NCBI GenBank assembly: GCA_945882755.1
Contig: CAMCWS010000006.1
Location: forward strand, 1 to 38,891
Source of the DNA: Bordetella parapertussis
GTDB taxonomy: Bacteria > Pseudomonadota > Gammaproteobacteria > Burkholderiales > Burkholderiaceae_C
Direction of reading: 5' to 3'
Length of the DNA: 38,891 bases
Part shown: in pieces, positions 23,817-31,976 of the stretch
Position numbering within the stretch: the first letter of the stretch is position 1
Layout: every line of letters starts with the position of its first letter
The notes under the pieces: generated by a model
Database searches by the model: none
Told to the model about the DNA's origin: nothing
What the model saw: the letters and a program-made list of their open reading frames with translations, nothing else
Made by a program: the position numbers and the translations under genes

Positions 23817-25250
23817 ATGCCAAAACACGCCACCAAAATTGTTGCCACCTTGGGTCCTGCCTCGAGCGACCCTGTCTTGCTTGAAAACATGATCCGAGCA
23901 GGCGTGAATGTGGTGCGCTTGAACTTCAGCCACGGCGTGGCGCAAGACCATATTGACCGAGCCACACTGGTGCGCGAGGCGGCCCACCGTGCTGGCAGGG
24001 TGGTGGCCATCATGGCTGACTTGCAAGGCCCCAAGATTCGCGTGGGAAAGTTCGCCCAAGGCAAGGTGATGCTGGAAGGGGGTGCCAAATTTGTTCTTGA
24101 TGCCTCACGCACCGAGCTCGGCGACTTGCAAGGCGTTGGGCTGGACTACAAAGAGCTGCCACGTGACGTCAAAGCCGGCGACTTGCTGCTGCTCAACGAC
24201 GGCCTCATCGTTCTCACGGTGGATGCCGTCAAAGGCGAGCAAGTGCACACCACGGTGAAGATGGGCGGCGAGTTGTCCAACAACAAAGGCATCAACAAAC
24301 AAGGCGGCGGTTTGACCGCGCCAGCCCTCACCGCCAAAGACATGGAAGACATCAAAACCGCCATGGCCTTCCAAGCTGACTATGTGGCGGTGAGCTTCCC
24401 CAAAAGCGCGACAGACATGGAAATGGCTCGTCAACTCTGCAACGTGGCGGCCGAACCCTTCAAACACAAGCCCGGGCTGATCGCCAAGATCGAGCGCTTT
24501 GAAGCCATTCCCCATTTAGAAGAAATTTTGGCTGCCAGCGACGGCATCATGGTGGCTCGTGGCGATTTGGCGGTGGAAGTCGGCAATGCGGCCGTTCCCG
24601 CCTTGCAAAAACGCATGATCAAAATGGCACGCGAAATGGACAAAGTCGCCATCACGGCCACGCAAATGATGGAGAGCATGATCACCAACCCGGTGCCCAC
24701 CCGCGCCGAGGTGAGCGATGTGGCCAATGCGGTGCTCGACGGCACCGATGCCGTCATGCTGAGTGCCGAGACTGCGGTGGGCAAGTACCCGCTGGAAACG
24801 GTGCAACAAATGGCGCAAATTTGCTTAGCGGCCGAAGAGGCTGAAGTCACCGTTCTCGACAGCGACTTCACCGGCAAAACATTTGCTTTCATTGACCAAA
24901 CCATTGCCATGGGCGCACTCTTTACCGCCCACCACCTCGGCGCCAAAGCCATCGTGGCGCTGACCGAGTCAGGCTCTACACCGCTGTGGATGAGCCGCCA
25001 CCACATCCGCATTCCCATCTATGCCTTGACCACCAAAGTCACCACCCAAAGACGCATGGCGCTTTACCGCAATGTGCGGGCTTTGTTGATGGACACCAGC
25101 ACCGACCGCGACACTGCACTAGCGCAGGCTGAAGCACATTTGAAAGACCGCGGCATTGTGGGTGTGGGCGATGTGTACGCCATCACCTGCGGCGAACCCA
25201 TGGGCTCGCCTGGCGGCACCAATATGCTGAAGATTTGCCGCGTTGCCTAA
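23817..25250 (+). CDS. pyk: Pyruvate kinase
   Basis: A 477-residue glycolytic enzyme converting phosphoenolpyruvate + ADP to pyruvate + ATP. Visible signatures are TKIVATLGPASSDP at the start, RLNFSHG (active-site region), MADLQGPKIRVGKF, the catalytic LIAKIERFEAI and MVARGDLAVEVG with metal ligands, and TATQMMESMI. The start MPKHATK is chosen because conservation begins there, with AGAGA 8 nt upstream; an in-frame ATG at 23790 after GGGAGA is possible and would add nine residues. fba follows after 62 bp. Confidence 0.96.
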   Translation: MPKHATKIVATLGPASSDPVLLENMIRAGVNVVRLNFSHGVAQDHIDRATLVREAAHRAGRVVAIMADLQGPKIRVGKFAQGKVMLEGGAKFVLDASRTELGDLQGVGLDYKELPRDVKAGDLLLLNDGLIVLTVDAVKGEQVHTTVKMGGELSNNKGINKQGGGLTAPALTAKDMEDIKTAMAFQADYVAVSFPKSATDMEMARQLCNVAAEPFKHKPGLIAKIERFEAIPHLEEILAASDGIMVARGDLAVEVGNAAVPALQKRMIKMAREMDKVAITATQMMESMITNPVPTRAEVSDVANAVLDGTDAVMLSAETAVGKYPLETVQQMAQICLAAEEAEVTVLDSDFTGKTFAFIDQTIAMGALFTAHHLGAKAIVALTESGSTPLWMSRHHIRIPIYALTTKVTTQRRMALYRNVRALLMDTSTDRDTALAQAEAHLKDRGIVGVGDVYAITCGEPMGSPGGTNMLKICRVA

Positions 25251-25278
25251 GCTTCAAAGAGCCGTAGGTCTGTACTTT

Positions 25279-25306
25279 TAAAATTCTTTTTTTGACTCGT
25301 TAAGGA
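25279..25306 (+). promoter_or_regulatory. fba -10 element and ribosome-binding site
   Basis: TAAAAT (25279-25284) is followed by a short T-rich leader and AAGGA (25302-25306) 6 nt before the fba ATG. A separate promoter here would let fba and purC be expressed apart from pyk. The -35 match is weak. Confidence 0.4.
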
Positions 25307-25312
25307 AAAACC

Positions 25313-26377
25313 ATGGCCTTGGTTTCTATGCGCGAACTGCTCGACCACGCAGCCGAACACCAGTACGGCATCCCCGCTTTCAACGTGAACAACTTAGAGC
25401 AAGTGCAAGCTGTGATGTCGGCGGCTGATGAGGTCGGTGCGCCGGTCATCTTGCAAGCCAGTGCAGGTGCGCGCAAATACGCAGGCGAGTCCTTCATCAA
25501 GCACCTGATTCAAGCCGCGGTTGAAGCCTATCCCCATGTGCCTTTGGTGATGCACCAAGACCATGGCCAAAGCCCAGCAGTTTGCCAAGGCGCCATCGAC
25601 TTGGGCTTCTCCTCGGTGATGATGGACGGCAGCCTAGAGGCCGATGGCAAAACCATTGCCAGCTTTGACTACAACGTCAACGTCACCCGCGAAGTGGTGA
25701 ACTTGGCACACAAACTGGGCATCACCGTCGAGGGCGAACTGGGTTGCTTGGGGTCGCTTGAGACCATGAAGGGCGACAAAGAAGACGGCCACGGCACCGA
25801 CGCCACCATGACGCGTGAGCAGCTGCTCACCGACCCCGAAGAAGCCGCGCAGTTTGTCAAAGCCACGCAGCTCGACGCTTTGGCGATTGCCATTGGTACC
25901 AGCCACGGCGCCTACAAGTTCACCCGTGAACCCACGGGTGATATTTTGGCGATTGATCGCATCAAAGCCATTCACCAACGCATTCCCAACACCCACTTGG
26001 TGATGCATGGCTCCAGCAGCGTGCCACAAGACTTGCTGGCCACCATCAACCAGTACGGTGGCCAAATGAAGCAAACCTTCGGTGTTCCCGTGGCTGAAAT
26101 TCAAAAAGCTATTCAGATCGGTGTGCGAAAAATCAATATTGATACCGACATCCGCTTGGCGATGACGGCAGCGGTACGCAAATTTTTGGCTGAAAACCCC
26201 GACAAATTTGATGCCCGCGAATGGCTCAAACCTGCGCGTGAAGCGGCCAAGCTGATTTGCAAACAACGCTACATCGAGTTTGGCTGTGAAGGTCAAGGCG
26301 CAAAAATCAAAAACACCCCTTTGCAAATAATGGCGGCCAAATACCAACAGGGCTTGCTGGCGCAGGTGGTGAATTGA
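25313..26377 (+). CDS. fba: Class II fructose-1,6-bisphosphate aldolase
   Basis: A 354-residue zinc enzyme cleaving fructose-1,6-bisphosphate to glyceraldehyde-3-phosphate and dihydroxyacetone phosphate. The start [15 protein letters not shown] and AFNVNNLEQ are typical; HQDHGQSP carries zinc and catalytic residues; [30 protein letters not shown] and HGSSSVP carry the further zinc ligands and phosphate-binding residues. Length fits the Calvin-type (CbbA-like) subgroup. Its TGA overlaps the TTG start of purC, so the two are coupled. Confidence 0.97.
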   Translation: MALVSMRELLDHAAEHQYGIPAFNVNNLEQVQAVMSAADEVGAPVILQASAGARKYAGESFIKHLIQAAVEAYPHVPLVMHQDHGQSPAVCQGAIDLGFSSVMMDGSLEADGKTIASFDYNVNVTREVVNLAHKLGITVEGELGCLGSLETMKGDKEDGHGTDATMTREQLLTDPEEAAQFVKATQLDALAIAIGTSHGAYKFTREPTGDILAIDRIKAIHQRIPNTHLVMHGSSSVPQDLLATINQYGGQMKQTFGVPVAEIQKAIQIGVRKINIDTDIRLAMTAAVRKFLAENPDKFDAREWLKPAREAAKLICKQRYIEFGCEGQGAKIKNTPLQIMAAKYQQGLLAQVVN

Positions 26378-27270
26378 CCCCCACGCTGCACACCCACACC
26401 CTCGGCTCACTCCCTCTGCTGGCTCGCGGCAAGGTGCGCGACAACTACGCCGTGGGCGAGGACCGCATCCTCATGGTGGCCTCGGACCGCATCAGCGCGT
26501 TTGATGTGGTCATGGGCGAGCCCATTCCTGGCAAGGGCGCACTGCTCACGCAAATGGCGCTGTTTTGGTTTGACAAGCTGGGGCATATTTGCCCCAACCA
26601 CTTGACCGGTGACGCCCCTGAGAGCGTGGTGTCGGACGCTGAAAAACCGTTTGTGGCACAACGCTCGATGCTGGTGCGCCGCTTAAAGCCCATCCCCGTC
26701 GAAGCGGTGGTGCGCGGTTACTTGGCGGGCAGTGGTTGGAAGGAATACCAAGACAGCCAGTCGGTGTGCGGTGTGCCACTGCCTGCGGGCTTGAAAAACG
26801 CCTCCCGCCTGCCCGAACCGATCTTCACGCCAGCGGCCAAGGCCGAGGTGGGCGAACACGACGAGAACATCAGCTTCGAGCAAACCGTGGCCATGATTGG
26901 GCAGGATTTGGCCGAGCGCATCCGCAGCATCAGCATCGCTTTGTATGAAGCGGCATACGACATCGCGGCGGCGAAAGGCATCCTGATTGCCGACACCAAG
27001 TTCGAGTTTGGCTTGAGCCCCGAAGGCACGCTGGTGCTGATGGACGAGGTGTTGACGCCCGACTCATCCCGCTACTGGCCGGCGGACGCTTACCGCGAAG
27101 GCGCCAACCCACCGAGCTTTGACAAACAGTATTTGCGCGACTGGCTGGACGCCGCACAGGTAGGCGGCGCGGCGTGGAACAAAACCGCGCCAGCGCCGGT
27201 GCTGCCCCAAGAGGTGATTTCGCTCACGGCGGACAAATACCAAGAGGCCTGGGCGAGGTTGAGGGATTGA
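26374..27270 (+). CDS. purC: SAICAR synthase
   Basis: A 298-residue purine-pathway enzyme that joins CAIR and aspartate using ATP to form SAICAR. Motifs include [57 protein letters not shown] and [11 protein letters not shown] with [13 protein letters not shown]. The TTG start is chosen because it overlaps the fba stop (TTGA) and no other start codon lies in frame just upstream. purE and purK, which make its substrate, lie 2 kb downstream beyond an accessory block. Confidence 0.96.
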   Translation: MTPTLHTHTLGSLPLLARGKVRDNYAVGEDRILMVASDRISAFDVVMGEPIPGKGALLTQMALFWFDKLGHICPNHLTGDAPESVVSDAEKPFVAQRSMLVRRLKPIPVEAVVRGYLAGSGWKEYQDSQSVCGVPLPAGLKNASRLPEPIFTPAAKAEVGEHDENISFEQTVAMIGQDLAERIRSISIALYEAAYDIAAAKGILIADTKFEFGLSPEGTLVLMDEVLTPDSSRYWPADAYREGANPPSFDKQYLRDWLDAAQVGGAAWNKTAPAPVLPQEVISLTADKYQEAWARLRD

Positions 27271-27298
27271 AGTTTTTTGACATTGATCTAAACTCAAT
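27267..27298 (+). promoter_or_regulatory. Putative promoter/operator of the toxin-antitoxin pair
   Basis: TTGAAG (27267-27272), a 16-bp spacer and TAAACT (27289-27294) precede the antitoxin ATG by 6 nt, a leaderless spacing. A small inverted repeat, ATTGA...TCAAT (27282-27286 and 27294-27298), overlaps the -10 and could be an autoregulatory operator, but five-base arms are weak evidence. Confidence 0.35.
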
Positions 27299-27300
27299 TC

Positions 27301-27519
27301 ATGAATAATGCCTTGGAATCCATCGCCCACTTGGGGAAATTTGAACGCCTGCAGCTGGCCGAAGATTTGTGGGACGAATTCGCCAGCACGCTCTCCCAAG
27401 AGCCGATTGCGCCAGACGTGTTGGCTGAATTAGAGCGCCGCGCCCAGTGGCGCGATGACAACCCAGGGCAGGCCAAAACATTGGCTGAAATAGCGAAAAC
27501 TTTGGGTGTTCATGTGTGA
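27301..27519 (+). CDS. Addiction-module antitoxin
   Basis: A 72-residue acidic helical protein (FERLQLAEDLWDEFA, LAELERRAQWRDDNPGQAKTLAEI) matching the pattern of the small 'putative addiction module component' antitoxins (Unstab_antitox type). It should bind and neutralise the toxin encoded next. Its TGA overlaps the toxin's GTG start. It interrupts the expected purC-purE neighbourhood, a sign of insertion. Confidence 0.85.
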   Translation: MNNALESIAHLGKFERLQLAEDLWDEFASTLSQEPIAPDVLAELERRAQWRDDNPGQAKTLAEIAKTLGVHV

Positions 27520-27806
27520 AATGGACCGTCCAGTTTGAGCACCCTGCTCAGATAGAGTTGGCAGAGGCTTTCCATCACTACAACCGTTTATCGTTTGGTT
27601 TGGGCGGCGACTTTTTACGACTGGTTGCCGCCGCCGAAGAGCGCTTGGCGCATAACCCCTTGGCTTACCCACCCACCGGCTTGAGGTTCAGACGCATACT
27701 GTTGAGGCGGTTTCCCTATTCGCTTCACTTTGAAATATTGGAAGGCCAACGGGTCTCTGTATTGGCTTGCTTGCATCACAAACAAAGCCCTAGGCGGTGG
27801 CCTTAA
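27516..27806 (+). CDS. ParE/RelE family toxin
   Basis: A 96-residue basic protein beginning KWTVQFEHPAQIELAEAFHHYN and containing FRRILLRRFPYSLHFEI and VLACLHHKQSPRRW, the usual ParE/RelE fold signature. Such toxins act on gyrase (ParE) or on mRNA at the ribosome (RelE); sequence alone does not decide, though the C-terminal HHKQSP pattern is common in ParE-like members. The GTG start overlaps the antitoxin stop. Its 3' end overlaps the convergent ridA gene by 17 bp. Confidence 0.85.
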   Translation: MKWTVQFEHPAQIELAEAFHHYNRLSFGLGGDFLRLVAAAEERLAHNPLAYPPTGLRFRRILLRRFPYSLHFEILEGQRVSVLACLHHKQSPRRWP

Positions 27807-28176
27807 GCGCCGTCACTTCAATTTCAATCTTCATGCGTGGGTCTAGCAAGCCAGCCGTGATCACCATGGCCGCCGGTTTGGCTTTGCCAAGGTACTTTCG
27901 CAGCACCGGCCAACAGGCTTCAAAGTCTCGGCCATCAGGCAACACATAGTTCACCCGCACCACGTCGTCCAAAGTGCAACCGGCTTGCGCCAAAGCGGCA
28001 GCAATATTTTGGAAACACTGCTCGGTCTGCGCCACCACATCGTCAGCAATGGTCATGGTGGCGTAGTCAAAACCCGTAGTGCCCGACACAAACACCCAGT
28101 CGCCGGCCACCACAGCGCGTGAGTAGCCTATTTGCGCTTCAAAAGTGGAGCCAGAGGTGATCCATTGGCGCTTCAT
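27790..28176 (-). CDS. RidA family enamine/imine deaminase-like protein
   Basis: A 128-residue member of the RidA/YjgF family, which form trimers and hydrolyse reactive enamines made by amino-acid-metabolising enzymes. Visible features are YSRAVVAGDWVFVSGTTGFD, LAQAGCTLDDVVRVNYVL and a C-terminal MKIEIEVTALKA. The catalytic arginine of canonical RidA (usually in the motif CR) is not clearly present; the region here reads DPRMKIEIE, so it may belong to another Rid subgroup. AGGAGA lies 6 nt upstream of the ATG. It is downstream of cnoX on the same strand, separated by a repeat remnant. Confidence 0.85.
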   Translation of the reverse strand: MKRQWITSGSTFEAQIGYSRAVVAGDWVFVSGTTGFDYATMTIADDVVAQTEQCFQNIAAALAQAGCTLDDVVRVNYVLPDGRDFEACWPVLRKYLGKAKPAAMVITAGLLDPRMKIEIEVTALKATA

Positions 28177-28201
28177 GGTGTCTCCTGGGTTTGTATCGAC
28201 A

Positions 28202-28234
28202 GTTTGCTTCAGGCCTTTGGCCTTCGCGATGACG
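28202..28234 (-). repeat. Diverged palindromic repeat copy between cnoX and ridA
   Basis: GTTTGCTTC-AGGCC-TTT-GGCCT-TCGCGATGACG has the layout of the dispersed element (GCTTC arm, short GC hairpin, CGCRATGACG arm) with several changes. It ends one base before the cnoX stop codon, so it is another copy placed directly at a gene's 3' end. Confidence 0.55.
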
Positions 28235-29191
28235 CTAATTCAAGGCCATGCTCAAGCGACGGCGGTACTTGGATATCAACTCCACCTGCGGATCTTCTTG
28301 GGCAGCGGCTTTGCCGGTGAGTTCAATACCACCGGCCGATTTGCCCGGCACGGCGGCTTCGCCCTTGGCCTTGGGAGGCGTTAACAACTCCAAGATGGCG
28401 ACGATGTTTTTGCGTGCGGCTTCTTCACCCCAAGCTTTGTCGCGCATCACAATTTCCAACAACTCGTCCATGGCAGCTGTCCATTCGGCAGCGGCCATGA
28501 GCAAGCGCGCTTTGGCCAAACGGGTGTCGAAATCGCGTTTGTTTTGGGCGATCAAGTCATCGAACTGCGGCAAGGTCCAGTGGGCACGTTCGTCGGTATT
28601 GGCGAAATGCAGCGCCTCGCCCCAGTGCTTCAAAGCATCAAAACGCAGTTGCAAGGGAATTTGCGCCAAAGCGGGTGCCAAGGCGGCTTGGGCTTGCTCT
28701 AACTCGCCCATGGCCATGAGCAGCTTCACATAGTCATAACGTGCATCATCATTGGCGGGGTTGATCGCCAAGGCCTCTTGCAATTTGGACAAGGCCGAGC
28801 CGGTGTCGCCTTGGGCCAGCAAAGCTTCAGCTTCGCTTAGGTCTTCTTGGGCAATCAACTCACCCTCGCTTGGCAGGTGTTTGTCCAAAAACTCGCGTAC
28901 CTTGCCCTCGGGCAAAGCGCCCATGAAACCATCGGCAGGCTTGCCGCCCATCATCAACACACAGGTGGGAATGCTGCGAATACCAAAGGCTTGGGAGAGT
29001 TGCTGCTCGTCATCGGAGTTGATCTTGACCAACTTGAAGCGGCCGCCGTAATCGACCTCCAATTTTTCCAATACAGGGCCAAGTGACTTGCATGGACCGC
29101 ACCACGGCGCCCAAAAGTCCACCAACACAGGCACTTGGGTGGAAGCCACAATCACTTCATCTTCAAAATTTGCAACGGTCACATCAATCAT
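28235..29191 (-). CDS. cnoX: CnoX/YbbN-type thioredoxin with TPR-like tail
   Basis: A 318-residue cytoplasmic protein. Residues about 1-110 form a thioredoxin domain with FWAPWCGPCKSLGPVLE, a complete WCGPC redox site; the cis-proline loop reads SIPTCVL. The rest (about 125-310) is helical, with tetratricopeptide-like pairs (EAEALLAQGDTGSALSKLQEALAINPAND). The arrangement matches YbbN/CnoX, a chaperone-like holdase that passes clients to DnaK and GroEL. E. coli YbbN lacks the first cysteine and is not an active reductase; here both cysteines are present, so real disulphide chemistry is possible. It is divergent from purE. Confidence 0.9.
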   Translation of the reverse strand: MIDVTVANFEDEVIVASTQVPVLVDFWAPWCGPCKSLGPVLEKLEVDYGGRFKLVKINSDDEQQLSQAFGIRSIPTCVLMMGGKPADGFMGALPEGKVREFLDKHLPSEGELIAQEDLSEAEALLAQGDTGSALSKLQEALAINPANDDARYDYVKLLMAMGELEQAQAALAPALAQIPLQLRFDALKHWGEALHFANTDERAHWTLPQFDDLIAQNKRDFDTRLAKARLLMAAAEWTAAMDELLEIVMRDKAWGEEAARKNIVAILELLTPPKAKGEAAVPGKSAGGIELTGKAAAQEDPQVELISKYRRRLSMALN

Positions 29192-29268
29192 GGGGCGGTT
29201 TCCAAAGGGAATAAAATCTATTTTCTCTTAACCGCCTAGCTTACCCGCAGTTCACACTGCTTCACCTT

Positions 29269-29763
29269 ATGAACCCTGTTCTCATCGGTGTGGTCATGGG
29301 CTCCAGCTCCGACTGGGACACCATGCAACACGCCTCGCAGATCCTGCACGACTTTGGTATCGCATTTGAAACCAAGGTGGTGTCTGCCCACCGCATGCCT
29401 GACGATATGTTTGCCTACGCCGAAAGCGCCCAAGCGCGGGGCTTACGCGCCATCATCGCAGGGGCGGGCGGCGCAGCCCATTTGCCTGGCATGTTGGCTG
29501 CCAAAACCACCGTCCCTGTGCTGGGCGTGCCGGTGGCCAGCAAACATTTGCAAGGCGTGGACTCCTTGCACAGCATTGTGCAAATGCCCAAGGGCGTGCC
29601 GGTGGCCACTTTTGCGATTGGTGCGGCGGGTGCGGCCAACGCGGCTTTGTTTGCGGTGGCCCTGCTGGCGCATGACAACCCCACCTTACTTGCCGCCTTG
29701 CAAGCATTCAGGCAACAACAAACCGAGGCTGCACGCGCCATGACCGTGCCTCCTGCAGCGTGA
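29269..29763 (+). CDS. purE: N5-carboxyaminoimidazole ribonucleotide mutase
   Basis: A 164-residue class I PurE that moves the carboxyl group of N5-CAIR to give CAIR in purine synthesis. The substrate-binding MGSSSDWDTM, the catalytic histidine segment VVSAHRMPDD and AGAGGAAHLPGM are all present. Its TGA overlaps the purK start (GTGA), so the two are coupled. Confidence 0.97.
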   Translation: MNPVLIGVVMGSSSDWDTMQHASQILHDFGIAFETKVVSAHRMPDDMFAYAESAQARGLRAIIAGAGGAAHLPGMLAAKTTVPVLGVPVASKHLQGVDSLHSIVQMPKGVPVATFAIGAAGAANAALFAVALLAHDNPTLLAALQAFRQQQTEAARAMTVPPAA

Positions 29764-30950
29764 CGCCTTTGAAACCCGGCGCCACGCTGGGCGTCTTGGG
29801 CGGCGGTCAATTGGGTCGCATGTGGAGCCACGCCGCACAAGCGCTGGGCTATCGCACCGCGGTCCTCGACCCCGACCCGAACAGCCCTGCAGGGCTTGTC
29901 AGCCATCTGCATGTCTGCACCGATTACCTAGACGCTGCGGGTTTGGCGCAAATGGCCACGCAGTGCAACGCGATCACCACCGAATTTGAAAATGTCCCTG
30001 CCGAGGCTTTGCGCCAGTTGGGCTTGACGCTCCCTTGTGCGCCCAGTGCCGAGCCGGTGTCAGTGGCGCAAGACCGTGCGCGTGAAAAAGCGCATTTTGT
30101 AAATTGCGGTGTGCCGGTGGCGCCTCATGCGGTGTTGCACAGCCTTGATGAAGTGCAACAGGTGGAAGCCAAGCTGCTCCCCGGCATTTTGAAAACCACC
30201 CGCTTGGGCTATGACGGCAAAGGGCAGGTGCGCGTAGAGACCTTAGCCGAGTTGGCTGCGGCTTGGCAACAGCTGCAAACCTCGGCAACCCCGACTGTTT
30301 GTATTTTGGAGAAGCGCTTGCCCTTGGCGGCGGAATGTTCGGTGGTGTTGGCGCGTGGGTTTGACGGCCAGATGGTGCATTTGCCGCTGCAAGTGAACCT
30401 ACACCGCGACGGCATTTTGGCGGTGACCGAGGTGTTTGAACACGACTTGCCCGCCGAGACCGAACAACAGGCTTTGCAAGCCGCTTATGACGTAGCGCGT
30501 GGTTTGAACTATGTGGGCGTGTTGTGTGTGGAGTTTTTCTTGCTGCAAGACGGTCCCGAGCGTGATGCCTTGGGCCCCTTGGTGGTGAACGAAATTGCGC
30601 CACGACCCCACAACAGCGGTCACCACAGCATCGACAGCTGCGATGTGTCGCAGTTCGAGTTGCAAGTGCGTTGCATGGCTGGCCTGCCCTTGGTGCAACC
30701 GCGTTTGCACAGCGCCAGCGTCATGCTGAATTTGCTGGGCGATTTGTGGTTTGCATCTGGCACGCAATCGGTGGAGCCACCTTGGGCGCAGGTCTTAGCC
30801 TTGCCGGGTGTGCATCTGCACCTGTATGGCAAAACCGAAGCACGCCGTGGTCGCAAGACGGGTCACCTCACCATCACCGCCGCCCAGGCCGAGCAAGCGC
30901 GTGGTGTGGCTTTGCAGGCAGCGGCCATCTTGGGCATTGCCTCGTGGTGA
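29760..30950 (+). CDS. purK: N5-carboxyaminoimidazole ribonucleotide synthase
   Basis: A 396-residue ATP-grasp enzyme that carboxylates AIR with bicarbonate to N5-CAIR, the substrate of PurE. It begins LGVLGGGQLGRM, then shows TTEFENVPAEAL, KTTRLGYDGKGQVRV (ATP-grasp loop), EKRLPLAAECSVVL and VNEIAPRPHNSGHHSIDSC near the metal site. The GTG start overlaps the purE stop. sua5 begins at its stop codon. Confidence 0.97.
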   Translation: MTPLKPGATLGVLGGGQLGRMWSHAAQALGYRTAVLDPDPNSPAGLVSHLHVCTDYLDAAGLAQMATQCNAITTEFENVPAEALRQLGLTLPCAPSAEPVSVAQDRAREKAHFVNCGVPVAPHAVLHSLDEVQQVEAKLLPGILKTTRLGYDGKGQVRVETLAELAAAWQQLQTSATPTVCILEKRLPLAAECSVVLARGFDGQMVHLPLQVNLHRDGILAVTEVFEHDLPAETEQQALQAAYDVARGLNYVGVLCVEFFLLQDGPERDALGPLVVNEIAPRPHNSGHHSIDSCDVSQFELQVRCMAGLPLVQPRLHSASVMLNLLGDLWFASGTQSVEPPWAQVLALPGVHLHLYGKTEARRGRKTGHLTITAAQAEQARGVALQAAAILGIASW

Positions 30951-31963
30951 ATGCCTTGAGCGATAAGGTGCTGCAAGCGGCGCAGGCCTTGGCGCGGGGA
31001 GAGCTGATCGGCTTGCCCACGGAGACGGTCTACGGTTTGGCGGCTGACGCCTTGAACCCCACTGCGGTGAGCGCGATTTTCAAAGCCAAAGGACGCCCTG
31101 CTAACCATCCGCTGATCGTGCATTTGGCGGACGCCTCGTTGGTGCCGGCGTTTGCCAGCGAGGTGCCGGCATTCGCGCAGCGCTTGATGGCCGCTTGTTG
31201 GCCAGGACCGCTCACCTTGATTGTGAAGCGAAACGCGGGTGTGGCCGATGCGGCGGCGGGTGGCCACGCGACGATTGCGTTGCGCTGCCCCTCGCACCCC
31301 ATGGCGCAAGCCGTGTTGCGCGCTGCGCTTTCACTGGGCGTGCAAGGTGTGGCCGCGCCCAGCGCCAATGTGTTTGGCCGTGTCAGCCCCACCACAGCCG
31401 CGCATGTGCGCGAATCGTTTCCTGAACTCTTGGTGCTCGATGGTGGCGCGTGTGATGTGGGGATTGAATCGACCATCGTCGACTGCAGCCGTGACGCGCC
31501 AGTGTTGTTGCGCCCGGGCATGCTGAGCGTGTCCCAGTTGTCGGAGGCTTGTGGCGTGAGCGTGTTGAGCCCTGCGTCTCATGCTGATGGTTCGGGTGTG
31601 GCGGTGTCTGGTGCTCTCACGACCGTGACGCCTGCTGCACCTGGCACCTTGGCCTCGCACTACGCACCGCGAGCGAGGGTGCGCTTGATGACGATCGAGC
31701 AGATGCGAGCGCACTTGCATGACGCCAAGTTGCCCCTCGCCACATGGACTCGCACATCGCTCCTAAGTGTTGAGCAAGCTGCCTTGCCTGACGGTGTGAA
31801 GCATTTCCCCATGCCCTCGGATGCTGCGCAATGCGCCCATGATTTGTTCGCACAATTGCGCAGCATGGATGCGCTGGGGGTACAAGAGATTTGGATCGAA
31901 ACACCGCCCGATGGCGAAGCCTGGGAAGGCGTGAAAGACCGCCTGAAACGCGCCGCGGCTTGA
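30947..31963 (+). CDS. sua5: L-threonylcarbamoyladenylate synthase (Sua5 type)
   Basis: A 338-residue enzyme that makes threonylcarbamoyl-AMP for the t6A modification of ANN-decoding tRNAs. The N-terminal YrdC domain (about 1-205) shows GLPTETVYGLAADA, KAKGRPANHPLIVHL, CWPGPLTLIVKR and ALRCPSHPMAQAVL. A C-terminal Sua5 domain (about 225-338, APGTLASHYAPRARVRLM) makes this the long Sua5 form rather than short TsaC. The GTG at 30947 overlaps the purK stop; an adjacent GTG at 30944 is equally possible. It works in the same pathway as TsaB, encoded 4 kb away. Confidence 0.94.
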   Translation: MNALSDKVLQAAQALARGELIGLPTETVYGLAADALNPTAVSAIFKAKGRPANHPLIVHLADASLVPAFASEVPAFAQRLMAACWPGPLTLIVKRNAGVADAAAGGHATIALRCPSHPMAQAVLRAALSLGVQGVAAPSANVFGRVSPTTAAHVRESFPELLVLDGGACDVGIESTIVDCSRDAPVLLRPGMLSVSQLSEACGVSVLSPASHADGSGVAVSGALTTVTPAAPGTLASHYAPRARVRLMTIEQMRAHLHDAKLPLATWTRTSLLSVEQAALPDGVKHFPMPSDAAQCAHDLFAQLRSMDALGVQEIWIETPPDGEAWEGVKDRLKRAAA

Positions 31964-31976
31964 CGACACGGGCAAA

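Noticed and set aside
27282..27298. Strong operator palindrome for the toxin-antitoxin pair
   Set aside because: Arms are only 5 bp with a 7-bp spacer, so it is kept only as a weak candidate within the promoter entry.
30671..30946. In-frame upstream extension of sua5 by about 90 codons
   Set aside because: It lies within purK in another frame and adds no conserved sequence; a GTG overlapping the purK stop explains the start.
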